From Polyangiaceae bacterium (lineage in GTDB: Bacteria > Myxococcota_A > Polyangia > Polyangiales > Polyangiaceae), in assembly GCA_025937785.1 (NCBI GenBank), contig JAICQQ010000067.1, forward strand, positions 1 to 36,878: a DNA stretch of 36,878 bases, given 5' to 3'. The notes under the pieces were generated by a model. That model saw only the letters and a list, made by a program, of their open reading frames with translations, did not search any database and was not told the origin of the DNA. Position 1 is the first letter of the stretch. Every line of letters begins with the position of its first letter. Of the stretch, positions 24,276-32,960 are shown one piece after another. A program made the translations under genes and the position numbers.

Positions 24276-25004
24276 CTACTGTTCGAAGTTGCAGCGGTCG
24301 CCGCAGGTCTGTACCGCGCAGGTCAGAGCCTCCGCAAGCTCGAGCGCGGCGACCACGTCGCCGTCATGGCACTGAATCAGACACTCGATCCCCGGTTCGC
24401 CCTGGAAACACTCGTCGATGGTGCACAGCAGTCGCTCGAAACAAGTGCGGTCCTGCGGGCACTCCACGAGGAAGGGACAACTCTGGGCAATGCAGCCCAG
24501 GCACTCGAGCGGACCGCTCGTGGTGCTACTTCCGCCGGCTCCGCTGCTGCCGCCCATGTTGCCGCCCCCCCCGTTGTTGGTGCCGCCAGCGCCACCACTG
24601 CCGCCGGTGTTGTCACTGCCGCCAGCGCCGCCCATGCCGCCGGTGCTGTCACTGCCGCCGGTGTTGTCACTGCCGCCAGCGCCGCCCATGCCGCCGAAGG
24701 GCAGGCTGCCACCGAACGAGTTGCTGCCGCCAAACGCAAAGCTGCCGCCGTCTCCGCCCGTGCCGGGGGTGCCTCCAGCACCTCCGGAGCCGCCAAAGTT
24801 GTCGGAGCCGCCGCTACCACCGGCACCGCCGTTGACGCTGACGCCGCCGGTGCCGCCGTCACCCCCACCACCCGTCCCGAAACTCCCGTTCCCGGTGCTG
24901 ACGGTGTCGTAGTAGAGCTCGCCGGAACGACCGCCACAGGCGACGAACAGACCTGCGGCAGCTACCCACCAAGAACCCCACCAACCCTCGTGCCACCGGT
25001 CCAT
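24276..25004 (-). CDS. Lipoprotein with long Gly-rich repeat linker and Cys-rich end
   Basis: This 242-residue protein starts at ATG 25004, chosen because the hydrophobic leader (WWVAAAGLFVAC) then ends at Cys23; the frame extends upstream to 25136 without a signal. Residues about 40-165 are a Gly/Ser/Asn/Thr tract with repeats of GGAGGSDNTGG type, matched by DNA repeats between about 24590 and 24700. The last 75 residues hold twelve Cys in a compact pattern (CLGCIAQSCPFLVECPQDRTC onward), likely disulfide bonded. It is related in design to the Cys-rich lipoprotein at 6955. It is divergent from the flippase-like gene and lies 166 bases upstream of the TPR/HEAT gene on the same strand. Confidence 0.8.
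   Translation of the reverse strand: MDRWHEGWWGSWWVAAAGLFVACGGRSGELYYDTVSTGNGSFGTGGGGDGGTGGVSVNGGAGGSGGSDNFGGSGGAGGTPGTGGDGGSFAFGGSNSFGGSLPFGGMGGAGGSDNTGGSDSTGGMGGAGGSDNTGGSGGAGGTNNGGGGNMGGSSGAGGSSTTSGPLECLGCIAQSCPFLVECPQDRTCFERLLCTIDECFQGEPGIECLIQCHDGDVVAALELAEALTCAVQTCGDRCNFEQ
24590..24705. repeat. Imperfect tandem repeats coding for the Gly/Ser linker
   Basis: Blocks of GCCGCCGGTGTTGTCACTG and GCCGCCAGCGCCGCCCATG alternate and recur within the lipoprotein gene, in frame. Such tracts expand and contract easily by slippage. Confidence 0.7.
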
Positions 25005-25207
25005 CTTCAGGAGTGTATCCGACCTGTCACTGAATGACCACCAGCCTGCACGTTTCCGGCGGCGTTCGTGGCGACGAGGTGCCTGCCGTCCAGGCAGCAT
25101 TTGCAGCTCGGGCGTTTGTCGACTAGTAGGACGCACCCCACAGGTCGTCGCGGCCCCTGGCGGGCACCACGTGGTTCCGACTCCTCGCTTTTCACGGAAG
25201 ATTCAGC

Positions 25208-26287
25208 ATGCAGACCGCCACGGAACCCACGAGCCCAGACCGACCACCTGTACGCGCGTTTCTGCGGGAGCATCGGGTGGCCCTGATCGCGTCGGTCGTG
25301 GTCACTGGTGGGTTCCTCTGGGTGCTGCAGCAAGGTGCGTTGCCCGTCCTGCCCGACCCGGCAGCTCGAGCACAGCTGCAGCCGGCGGCAGTGGTGGCCT
25401 ACGCCAGCGTGTTCCTGCTCATGCTGATGCTCCGCGCCGTGCGTTGGCATTGGCTGTTGGCGCCCGTGCATCCGGTCGACTGGCGGCGCATTCTACTGGT
25501 GAACTTCCTGTTCTTCGGCGCTTCTGTGACGCTGCCGTTCCGGCTGGCTGAAGCCGTGCGGCCGGCGCTCATCCGCGAGAAAGACAAGCTCTCGGCCTGG
25601 GCGATCATGGGCAGCGTGGCGGCAGAGCGCGTGGTCGACGGCTTGTTCGCCAGCCTCCTGCTCTTTGTTTCGCTCGCGCTCGCGGTGCCCTTGGACCCGC
25701 TGCCGATGCCGGCGGCTCTGGTGCCCAAGGCTGCGTACTCTGCCGTGGGCATCTTCGTCGCGCTGTTCGTGACGCTCTTGGTCTTTTACTTGTGGCGCAA
25801 CTGGGCGCGACGCACGACCGAGGTGGTCATCGGAGTGGCCTCGCCGAAGCTCGCGCGCTGGTTGGCGGACAAGGTCGATCACCTCGCCGACGGTCTCAGG
25901 TTTCTGCCGCAGCTCAAGTACTCCGTGCCGTTTCTGCTCGCGACCGCGTGCTACTGGGCCCTCCACGTGATGGGCACTTGGATCTTGATGCGGGCTGCGG
26001 GCTTGGGTGGGCTAGAGGTCGCGCAAGCTGCCGCCGTCGTGGGGGTGCTCGCGTTGGGCATGCTCGTGCCGAACGCGCCGGGGTTCTTCGGTACCTTTCA
26101 GATCTCGGTCTACGCTGGGCTCGCGATGTATCGACCGGGGGCAGACGTCACCGGCCCGGGCTCTGTCGCCGTCTTCTGGTTGTACGTCGTACAGATTGGG
26201 ATGTGCCTGGCGTGCGGACTGGTCGCGCTGGTGTTCGAGCTGCGCATGCGCAAGCGTAGCGCTCGACGGGTCACGCCGGCGCTGTAG
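25208..26287 (+). CDS. Flippase-like integral membrane protein (UPF0104/LPG synthase TM family)
   Basis: This 359-residue protein has about eight hydrophobic helices and the family marks of the lysylphosphatidylglycerol synthase transmembrane region (PF03706): MLMLRAVRWHWLLAP, then FLFFGASVTLPFRLAEAVRPALIREK, AAERVVDGL and LVPNAPGFFGTFQ. It lacks the soluble aminoacyl-transferase domain of MprF, so it is of the flippase-like type, which moves or modifies lipid-linked molecules. GGAAG lies about eight bases before the ATG. No partner gene is adjacent; the GT2/DUF2079 pair 2 kb away may be functionally linked. Confidence 0.9.
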   Translation: MQTATEPTSPDRPPVRAFLREHRVALIASVVVTGGFLWVLQQGALPVLPDPAARAQLQPAAVVAYASVFLLMLMLRAVRWHWLLAPVHPVDWRRILLVNFLFFGASVTLPFRLAEAVRPALIREKDKLSAWAIMGSVAAERVVDGLFASLLLFVSLALAVPLDPLPMPAALVPKAAYSAVGIFVALFVTLLVFYLWRNWARRTTEVVIGVASPKLARWLADKVDHLADGLRFLPQLKYSVPFLLATACYWALHVMGTWILMRAAGLGGLEVAQAAAVVGVLALGMLVPNAPGFFGTFQISVYAGLAMYRPGADVTGPGSVAVFWLYVVQIGMCLACGLVALVFELRMRKRSARRVTPAL

Positions 26288-26449
26288 CGCGCGGTGGCAA
26301 TGAGCCTGCGCCGTTGACCCGTCCCCTCTGGACGCCGGCAGCTGGTCCGAAATATGACCGCTCGGCAACCGAGTGACTCGACCGCACGCCAAGCACGTGT
26401 AGGCAAAGCTCGCGCACGCGGGCGTTTGCTCGAAATCGAGGTGTGCAGC

Positions 26450-26478
26450 TTGAGGAGGAGGCTGCGAAAGACTATAGT
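26450..26478 (+). promoter_or_regulatory. Sigma70-like promoter without an adjacent gene
   Basis: TTGAGG (26450-26455), a 17-bp spacer and TATAGT (26473-26478) match the housekeeping promoter well. The next probable start codon is over 500 bases away, so the transcript would begin with a long untranslated or non-coding part. Confidence 0.5.
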
Positions 26479-26543
26479 CGCGTCAGAACCAACCAAGGTG
26501 GTGCCCGGCTCCTAGAGCGATCTTCCTAGCGACAGCGGTCCTT

Positions 26544-26559
26544 ACGCCTGACAAGGCGT
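26544..26559 (+). other. Hairpin in the putative non-coding transcript
   Basis: ACGCCT-GACA-AGGCGT forms a six-base-pair stem about 60 bases after the predicted transcription start. No T tract follows directly, so a terminator is unlikely. Confidence 0.4.
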
Positions 26560-26760
26560 TAGCCCCATCTCCTTCGCCTGCTGGGTCGGGTGGAGTTCGA
26601 GGTGCCTGTCGCGCGCTTCCTGCACATGGAAGCCCCGGGATTCGTGCGGGAAAACTCGTTGGGGCTGACGTCGCCGCCGATCGGAAGGTCGCGCACGCTG
26701 CGGCCGGTTTGCTTCCATGCCGGCTCCGTGCGAGGTCCTCGCGAACGCCGGTTGTTCCAC

Positions 26761-26833
26761 AGCGGGGTGGTAGGAATGGCTCCTACGCCAGGATAGCCGC
26801 CTGGAGAAGCTCGTTCGATTCGGGCCCCCGCAA
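26761..26833 (+). ncRNA. tRNA-like cloverleaf, possible tRNA relic or structured RNA
   Basis: The sequence can fold as follows: acceptor AGCGGGG/CCCCGCA (six of seven pairs), D-like stem GTAG/CTAC, anticodon-like stem CCAGG/CCTGG with a seven-base loop ATAGCCG, and T arm GCTCG-TTCGATT-CGGGC. The T arm has a fully canonical loop and the G53-C61 pair. The discriminator A is followed by CCG. Against a working tRNA: the loop would give anticodon AGC with C at position 37, and the first pair is A-A. It may be a decayed tRNA or a tRNA-mimic in another RNA. Confidence 0.35.
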
Positions 26834-27002
26834 CCGAGCTCGGCGCAGGCGCCTTGCGGCCGCGCGCGCAGCACGTGCTCCCCCCAGAGGGAGCGGACCG
26901 TCTGCGCCGCTCGCTCTCACCAATCGCTCTTCGGCGCTCGGCCCCACTCTGGTGGCAGCGCCGCTGCGCCCCGGTTTGTCCTTCAAGCATCAAGGAACCA
27001 TC

Positions 27003-27422
27003 ATGAACAATGCAACCACGAATCCACATCCCCAGACCTTGGCACTCAGCCCGGCCCTCCGACGGCGCATGCGTGCGGACGTAGCCGAGCTGGCGCGAGA
27101 AGCGCGCGCGCTGAAGCAGCGGCTGCGCCAGCGCTGGCACGAACCCATGGGTGCTGCACAGCGGCGCTTGAGCCAGGTGAAAATCGACGTTACCTACAGG
27201 CTGATCGCGCTCGCCGCTGCGCGCGGGCGATTTCACTTGCTCGCGCTGCCCCGGCGCGGCTCGATCCCCGGGACCGATCAGTACTACTTCGGCGCTCCAG
27301 GCGCGACGCTCTACATCCTAGCGAGCTGGGACCCCGCGGCGCATCGAGAGAGCGTGGTGCGCGAGCTCGTGTCGAGCTATGAATCAGCCTGCACGAGCGC
27401 TGCCGAACAGGTGTCCCCATGA
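27003..27422 (+). CDS. Small hypothetical protein coupled to tatD
   Basis: This 139-residue protein starts at ATG 27003 with AAGGA six bases before it; longer frames extend upstream into non-coding sequence. The first half is a basic helix rich in Arg and Ala (MRADVAELAREARALKQRLRQRW). The second half is mixed alpha/beta with TDQYYFGAPGATLYILASW. It is not recognised. Its stop overlaps the tatD start (ATGA), so it is probably expressed with tatD. Codon use is as in neighbouring genes, which supports a real gene. Confidence 0.68.
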   Translation: MNNATTNPHPQTLALSPALRRRMRADVAELAREARALKQRLRQRWHEPMGAAQRRLSQVKIDVTYRLIALAAARGRFHLLALPRRGSIPGTDQYYFGAPGATLYILASWDPAAHRESVVRELVSSYESACTSAAEQVSP

Positions 27423-28258
27423 GCCTCGATCCGAGCTACCCCCTGATCGACATCGGAGTCAATCTGACGCACCGCCAGTTCGCCAGCGACCGACCCCTCG
27501 TGATCGAGCGGGCTCGGGCCGCCGGGGTGGTTCAGCAAGTCGTGACCGGCACCAGCGTTGCCTCCAGCAAAGCTGCGCTGCTGCTGGCGCGGGACCACGC
27601 GGGCGAACTCTGGGCCACGGCCGGGATCCACCCGCACGACGCCTCCGCATACGACGTGGCAGCTCTGGCAAGCTTGCGCGCGCTCTCGTTGGAACGTGGC
27701 CCGCGCGGTGAAGCGCTGGTAGTAGCCGTGGGCGAGTGCGGCCTCGACTACGATCGCGGCTTCTCACCGCGCGATGCGCAGCGGCGTTGCTTTGCGGCGC
27801 TACTGGCGCTGGCGGTGCAGCTTCAGAAACCCGTCTTTTTACACGAGCGCGCGGCGCACGCTGACTTTGTCGCGATGCTGCGCGAGCACCGCGCCAGTCT
27901 GGCGGGAGCTGTCGTGCACTGCTTCACGGGGAATCTCGCCGAGCTCGAGAGCTACCTCGAGCTCGGCTGTCACATAGGCGTGACCGGCTACTTGCTCGAC
28001 GACCGGCGTGCGGGGGAGTTGCGGCGAGCCATCGCACGTGTGCCGCTGGAGCGATTGATGCTCGAGACCGACGCGCCGTTCTTGCTGCCGCCGTCGGCGA
28101 GAAAGTCGCACGGTCGCCGCAACGAACCCGCGCTCTTGCCGCTCGTGCTCGAAGAGGTGGCCCGCGTCACTGGTCACGAACGCCAGGCGATCGCGCGGAT
28201 CACCACCGAGAACGCGCGGCGTTTCTTCGGGCTCGGGCCTACGGTTGCCGGACCGTAA
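27419..28258 (+). CDS. tatD: TatD-family metal-dependent 3'-5' DNase
   Basis: This 279-residue TIM-barrel hydrolase is close to E. coli TatD. It opens IDIGVNLTHRQF and has AGIHPHDAS, VGECGLDY, a metal-ligand stretch after VFLHERAAH, VHCFTG, LETDAPFLLPP and RRNEPALLP. One classical first-strand motif (HxH) is replaced by GVN, as in true TatD rather than YcfH types. It degrades DNA from the 3' end and acts in repair and DNA turnover; the name is historical and does not mean Tat transport. It overlaps the small gene upstream by four bases. Confidence 0.95.
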   Translation: MSLDPSYPLIDIGVNLTHRQFASDRPLVIERARAAGVVQQVVTGTSVASSKAALLLARDHAGELWATAGIHPHDASAYDVAALASLRALSLERGPRGEALVVAVGECGLDYDRGFSPRDAQRRCFAALLALAVQLQKPVFLHERAAHADFVAMLREHRASLAGAVVHCFTGNLAELESYLELGCHIGVTGYLLDDRRAGELRRAIARVPLERLMLETDAPFLLPPSARKSHGRRNEPALLPLVLEEVARVTGHERQAIARITTENARRFFGLGPTVAGP

Positions 28259-28286
28259 CGCTGCCGCCTCGCGACAGCGCTCAGCC

Positions 28287-28308
28287 GAGCCTGCAGGTGG
28301 GCAGGCTC
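28287..28308. terminator. Hairpin between convergent tatD and GT2 genes
   Basis: GAGCCTGC-AGGTGG-GCAGGCTC is a perfect 8-bp stem with a six-base loop in the 63-bp gap between convergent genes. It can serve both strands. There is no T tract. Confidence 0.6.
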
Positions 28309-28321
28309 CAAGCTGGGCTCT

Positions 28322-29353
28322 CTAGACGGGCAGCTCTTTCCGACGATCGGACAGCGGCGCCGAGCCGGCGTCGAGTGCCTCCACACCCGCGCCCGCGCCC
28401 TCGAGCTTCTCGCGCACGTGATAGGGACGCTTGTCTTGCGACTCGTGGTAGGTGCGCGACACGACGTCTGCCACGAGCCCGAGCGAGACCAACTGCACGC
28501 CGACCACGATCATCAGCACACCCAGCAGCAAGAGCGGGCGACCCGACAATTCGTTACCTAGAAAGAGCTTGTCGATCGCGAGCCAGCTGCAGATCGCAAG
28601 ACCCACCCCAGCGCTCACGAACCCCGCCAGACCAAACACCTGCATCGGGCGGACCAAGTACGTTTGCATGAAGCGTACCGTGATCAGATCGAGCACCACG
28701 CGTATCGTGCGACCAATGCCGTAGTTGCTGCGGCCGAACTTCCGGGCGCGATGGTTGACCTTCATCTCGATCACCCAAACGCCCATCCAGCTGGCTACGG
28801 CGGGAATGAAGCGATGCATTTCTCCGTAGAGTCTGAGCTCCTTCGCTACTTCACGGGTCATCACCTTCAGCGTGCAGCCGTAGTCGTGGAGCTTGACCTT
28901 GGTGGTCGCGCTGATCACGCGGTTGGCCAGCATCGACGGCAAGCGCCGGTTGAAGAAGGCGTCCTTGCGATCCGCACGCCAGCCCGCCACCATGTCGCAG
29001 TCTCGCTCCAAGTGCTCCAGCATCGCGGGGATATCGGCGGGATCGTTCTGCAGGTCGGCATCCATCAAGGCGACAGCCCGACCGCGGGCGCTGTCGAGCC
29101 CTGCTTGCAGTGCAGCGGTTTGACCAAAGTTACGCCGGAAGCGAATCACCGTCAGCGCGGGATCCACCCGCTGGCGCTCGCGGAGCCAGGCGAAACTTTG
29201 GTCCGTCGAACCGTCGTCGACGCAGATGATCTCGTAGCGCAGCCTGCGCGGTTGGAAGACCTCGTGGATCTCGCGCACCAGATGTGGGAGGCTCTCTGCC
29301 TCGTTGTGCACGGGGACGACGATGCTCAGGTCGAGTTCCGTTGTCGTTGCCAT
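28322..29353 (-). CDS. GT2 polyprenyl-phosphate glycosyltransferase (DPM1/GtrB-like)
   Basis: This protein of about 343 residues has the GT-A fold marks SIVVPVHNEAESLP, CVDDGSTDQSF, RRNFGQTAALQAGL and DADLQNDP (the DxD-type metal site). Two C-terminal transmembrane helices follow (about 235-258 and 270-295), as in GtrB/ArnC-type enzymes that load a sugar on polyprenyl phosphate. ATG 29353 shares its A with the upstream TGA; a GTG one codon before is also possible. It is coupled to the DUF2079 gene, which may use the lipid-linked sugar. The sugar is unknown. Confidence 0.93.
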   Translation of the reverse strand: MATTTELDLSIVVPVHNEAESLPHLVREIHEVFQPRRLRYEIICVDDGSTDQSFAWLRERQRVDPALTVIRFRRNFGQTAALQAGLDSARGRAVALMDADLQNDPADIPAMLEHLERDCDMVAGWRADRKDAFFNRRLPSMLANRVISATTKVKLHDYGCTLKVMTREVAKELRLYGEMHRFIPAVASWMGVWVIEMKVNHRARKFGRSNYGIGRTIRVVLDLITVRFMQTYLVRPMQVFGLAGFVSAGVGLAICSWLAIDKLFLGNELSGRPLLLLGVLMIVVGVQLVSLGLVADVVSRTYHESQDKRPYHVREKLEGAGAGVEALDAGSAPLSDRRKELPV

Positions 29354-31800
29354 CACTCAGCGTCGTGGTCCGGGTTCGAGTTTGGGGCACTTGGCTCTTC
29401 TCCAGCATCGTCCCATTCGTCGTCGACATCGCCGCCGTCCGCGCCGAGGGAGCGTGAGCTACGCTTGGGGGAAGCCGCGGTCGAGCGCAAGCGCCACTCG
29501 CTGACGAGCGCCTGGTTGTCCTGCGTGGAGTGTCCCCGCTTCATCAGCACGAACTCCCCCACGCGCTTGAAAACGCCGTACTCTCCAGTGTTCAGCGCGG
29601 TAGCGAGGACGGTTTTCGTGCGCTCGAGCCGAAGTTCCTTCTCGCGGGCGATCAAGTAGTCGGCGCGGTAGCTGTCTCGTCGCAGTGAGTAGAAGACGCG
29701 GCGTGAGGAGAGATGAGGCCCAATCTGTTCGGATGCGGCGACGGAAGCGTCGTCCGGGATGCTCTTGCTGATCTCTATCAGGTCGGCGTAGCGCTTCCGG
29801 TCTTCCTCGGTGAACGAAAATGTGACGGCTTGATAGCCGGACTTGAGCGCACCGTCGCGCGCTGTGAATGCCCCGTAGTTGAAGGACAACACACCGATGG
29901 CGCAGGCAACCGCGGCAAGAGCGGCATAGGCCCGACTCGCACCGTGGGGCGCTTCGCGCTGATAAGCAGCGAGCGCCAGCGGGACGGCGAGGAACAGGTA
30001 GGGAGCCCAGTGCATCACGTACTGGAACGAGAACATGGTCACCGGCTTGTAGTCGGTGACGAGCAAGGTCAAAATCGCGCCCGGTACGAACGCCGCCCAG
30101 AGGTACCAGCGCCTCGCGGGCAAGAACAAGAGCGGCACTAGCACGTGCATCAGGTAGATCACCTTCTTCTCGATGAGCACGTGCTTCAGCGTGAACAGGG
30201 GATTCGAGACCAGCGTCCTCACCACGCTCTCGGCGCCGGGTTCTCCGTCCGCCCACAGGTCCTTGTACATCTTGGGAAACCACCAGTCGCCAGCGTCATC
30301 CATCACGTAGGCGCGCAAGAACGCGAACCACAGGGTGGAGACGGAAGCGATCACGAGGCCGGGTAGCGGCCGGTGCCCAGTTGCGAGCAGGAACAGACCG
30401 AGCACGGCGAACCCGATCGGCATGTCTTCTCGCAGCAGGATCCCGATCAGGCACGCGACCCCCAGAATCACCCAGCGCTTGGCGTCCGCGGCCCACGCCG
30501 CGAGCAGCACGAAGAACGAGGCGATGGACACGAACTTCACGTCGTGAAAATTGGCGCCGTGGGTGGGGTAGTAAGCGAGCCAGCACAGCGCGATCGTCGC
30601 TGCCATCCAGGGTGTGAGCCAGCGCCGCGAGAACAGGAACAACGGCACGGCCCCGAACCCGAGCGCCGCCGATTGAATCACCTGAAGTGTCTCGGGCCGC
30701 GGCCAGAGCGCGTAGAGCGGCAGGAACGCGTAGCCGCCGAGCTGGAAGTGGCTGGCGATGTATTTCGCCGGATCCTCCGGAAAGACGACGCGACTTTGGT
30801 TGAAGTCGCCGAGCAAGCCACCGTACAAGAGGTTGTTGTTGATCCCGAGATCGTAGTTTCCGGTTCCGAGCTTGTGGTGCCAGCGGATCGTGTAGAAGCT
30901 CATGAACACGGTGTAGGCGAGCGCTGCCGAAACCACGATCACGACTGGCCCGTGGCGTCGCAGCCACTCCGGGACCTCCGTTCGCGCCGATTCCCACACC
31001 TCGCGGGCCCGCGGCGGAACGGAGCACAGCGAGCGGTACAGGAACAGCTCGAACACCAGGCCCACGAACAAGATCGCGGGCAGCATGTCCTCGTGTCTGT
31101 CTTCCCAGGCGCGGAAGCGCAGCAACAACGGCAACGTGGGCGCCAAGATCAGCGGCGATAGGAACCACAACCACTGTTCGACGCTGCCGAGCGGGCGCTG
31201 CTTCTTGGACGCCCAGAACAGGGTGCCGCCGACCGCAAGGGCTCCCAGGGCGCCCCCGCCGAGCATGGACGCGATGAGCCCCATCCGCATGTCCATCTCC
31301 ATGCGGTTCTTCGTGAGGAACTCGACGAGCCAGGCCGCGTCGAAGCTGAAACGCACCCACGCGGCGGTGCTGATTCCGAGCAGTGTACCCAGGACGACCG
31401 CGCGAGCCGCGAGCCCCCACACGTCCGTGGTGGCGCGTGCCAGATCCGCTGCGGCGTCCAACGCAGGCGCCTGCGCGCGCGCACGATGGAGGCGCTCGAA
31501 CCAGGCGCGGGGCCCGGCGGCCGCGCGGCCCGGCCGCCCGGGTTCGGTGGCAGGGGCTTTCGGGGTGCTCGCGCCGGCGCCGTTCGTTGGAGGCTTGCCA
31601 GGTGGAGGTTCGCTCGGCTCAGGTCCCGCGCCGGGCACCGGACTCACCGGCGCGGCGTTCCCGTCAGCAGCATCGGGCGTGCTCGGGTCAATGCTCGACT
31701 CCCGATCGGTCCCTTCGGACGGAGGCACCGCGGGGCTCGCCGCGGGTTCCGAGTTGGGACTGTTCCGCTGGCCTGCGGGATCGGATTCCTCTCCACTCAT
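29353..31800 (-). CDS. DUF2079 multi-pass membrane protein (possible GT-C enzyme)
   Basis: This 815-residue protein begins with a Pro/Ser/Ala-rich disordered cytoplasmic region (about 1-110). More than ten hydrophobic helices follow. Family marks of DUF2079 are seen: GNYDLGINNNLLYG, ASHFQLGGYAFLPLYALWPRPETL, GANFHDVKF and LREDMPIGFAVLG. Such proteins resemble GT-C glycosyltransferases using lipid-linked sugars, a prediction and not established. The end carries a soluble domain with VAASEQIGPHLSSR and an acidic tail. GGAGG lies eight bases before the ATG. The gene overlaps the GT2 gene, its likely sugar-donor partner. Confidence 0.88.
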   Translation of the reverse strand: MSGEESDPAGQRNSPNSEPAASPAVPPSEGTDRESSIDPSTPDAADGNAAPVSPVPGAGPEPSEPPPGKPPTNGAGASTPKAPATEPGRPGRAAAGPRAWFERLHRARAQAPALDAAADLARATTDVWGLAARAVVLGTLLGISTAAWVRFSFDAAWLVEFLTKNRMEMDMRMGLIASMLGGGALGALAVGGTLFWASKKQRPLGSVEQWLWFLSPLILAPTLPLLLRFRAWEDRHEDMLPAILFVGLVFELFLYRSLCSVPPRAREVWESARTEVPEWLRRHGPVVIVVSAALAYTVFMSFYTIRWHHKLGTGNYDLGINNNLLYGGLLGDFNQSRVVFPEDPAKYIASHFQLGGYAFLPLYALWPRPETLQVIQSAALGFGAVPLFLFSRRWLTPWMAATIALCWLAYYPTHGANFHDVKFVSIASFFVLLAAWAADAKRWVILGVACLIGILLREDMPIGFAVLGLFLLATGHRPLPGLVIASVSTLWFAFLRAYVMDDAGDWWFPKMYKDLWADGEPGAESVVRTLVSNPLFTLKHVLIEKKVIYLMHVLVPLLFLPARRWYLWAAFVPGAILTLLVTDYKPVTMFSFQYVMHWAPYLFLAVPLALAAYQREAPHGASRAYAALAAVACAIGVLSFNYGAFTARDGALKSGYQAVTFSFTEEDRKRYADLIEISKSIPDDASVAASEQIGPHLSSRRVFYSLRRDSYRADYLIAREKELRLERTKTVLATALNTGEYGVFKRVGEFVLMKRGHSTQDNQALVSEWRLRSTAASPKRSSRSLGADGGDVDDEWDDAGEEPSAPNSNPDHDAE

Positions 31801-32055
31801 GTTTTCGCCTCCCGTTTAGCATGCGCCGCGCTGCGGGTGTGAGGACTGCCTCGACCGAGCCTTTTCAGGCCGGAACGCCGGATCAGCGCCGGAGTTCGCT
31901 TGGCTTTCGGACCCCAAGGGCGGTGCTGAAGAAGTGGTATGCCAAAACCGCCTCGGGCCCCCACTCAACAGGCTACGGCGACGTCGCTGCGTCCTTGAAT
32001 CTCACCCGACGGCGCGATTGCGACCCGTAGCACCGCGCAGTACTGTTCCACCGAA
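31801..32055. other. Divergent intergenic region between DUF2079 and aguB
   Basis: 255 bp without a gene. It must hold promoters for both directions, but I see no convincing hexamers. Confidence 0.5.
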
Positions 32056-32949
32056 ATGGCAACCGATCCCCAAATCGTGAACGTCGGCCTCGTGCAGATG
32101 AGCACGAGCGACGACAAGTCGAGCAACATCGGCAAGGCGTGTCAACGCATTCAGGAGGCGGCTCAGCGGGGCGCGCACATCGTCTGCCTCCAAGAACTCT
32201 TCGCTTCGCCGTACTTCTGCCAGTCCGAAGACGCCGCAGTCTTCGACCTCGCGGAACCCGCAGACGGACCCACCGTGAGCACGATCGCCGAAGCGGCCAA
32301 GCAAAATTCGGTCACCGTGATCGCCCCCATCTTCGAGCGGCGCGCGGCGGGCATCTACCACAACAGCTTGGTGGTGCTCGGCCCCGACGGCGAGCGGCTC
32401 GCGCTTTACCGCAAGATGCACATTCCGGACGACCCGAACTACTACGAAAAGTTCTACTTCGCGCCCGGTGACCTGGGCTTCATGGCGGTGCGAACACCCC
32501 ACGCGCAGGTAGGTACTCTGATCTGTTGGGATCAATGGTACCCCGAAGCGGCTCGGCTCACGGCGATGCGTGGCGCGCAGATCCTGTTCTACCCGACTGC
32601 CATCGGGTGGCTCCCGCAAGACAAAGCAGAGTTCGGGGCCGCGCAGCTCGACGCGTGGAAGACCATTCAGCGCGGACATGCGATCGCCAACGGTGTGTTC
32701 GTGGTGGCCGTCAACCGCGTCGGTCACGAGCCGTCTGCCAACGGCGGCATCCAATTCTGGGGTCACTCTTTCGTGGCCGACCCCTTCGGAGTGGTGCTGG
32801 CCGAGGGGGGCGAAGGGGAGGAAGTGCTGGTGGTCCCGATCGACTTGCGCCGTTCCGAAGCGACTCGGCGCAACTGGCCCTTCTTCCGCGACCGGCGCAT
32901 CGACGCGTATGCCGGCATCGAGCGACGGTTTCTCGAAGGCGGCGAGTGA
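32056..32949 (+). CDS. aguB: N-carbamoylputrescine amidase
   Basis: This 297-residue nitrilase-superfamily enzyme cuts N-carbamoylputrescine to putrescine, CO2 and ammonia. The catalytic triad is E47 (CLQELFASPYFC), K120 (LYRKMHIPDDP) and C157 (LICWDQWYPE). The stretch YYEKFYFAPGDLGF and the ending FFRDRRIDAYAGIERRFLEG are typical of AguB rather than other nitrilases. The next gene encodes agmatine deiminase, which makes its substrate, so the pair forms the agmatine route to putrescine. The ribosome site before ATG 32056 is weak. Confidence 0.95.
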   Translation: MATDPQIVNVGLVQMSTSDDKSSNIGKACQRIQEAAQRGAHIVCLQELFASPYFCQSEDAAVFDLAEPADGPTVSTIAEAAKQNSVTVIAPIFERRAAGIYHNSLVVLGPDGERLALYRKMHIPDDPNYYEKFYFAPGDLGFMAVRTPHAQVGTLICWDQWYPEAARLTAMRGAQILFYPTAIGWLPQDKAEFGAAQLDAWKTIQRGHAIANGVFVVAVNRVGHEPSANGGIQFWGHSFVADPFGVVLAEGGEGEEVLVVPIDLRRSEATRRNWPFFRDRRIDAYAGIERRFLEGGE

Positions 32950-32960
32950 GCAGGCGACGG

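Larger units (their letters stand above)
26288..27002. other. Gene-free stretch of 715 bp with structured-RNA signs
   Basis: Frames on both strands here look like shadows. The region holds a sigma70-like promoter (26450-26478), a hairpin ACGCCT-GACA-AGGCGT (26544-26559), a 10-base palindrome GACTATAGTC (26470-26479) and a tRNA-like cloverleaf (26761-26833). A structured non-coding transcript is possible. Confidence 0.45.

Noticed and set aside
26761..26833. Functional tRNA-Ala (AGC)
   Set aside because: Bacteria rarely use AGC for Ala; position 37 would be C and the first acceptor pair is A-A. Kept only as a tRNA-like element.
26559..27236. Minus-strand frame of 225 residues in the gene-free region
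   Set aside because: Low-complexity Arg/Pro/Ser composition. Part of it is the reverse of the tRNA-like T arm, a known source of false proteins, and it overlaps the better-supported gene at 27003.
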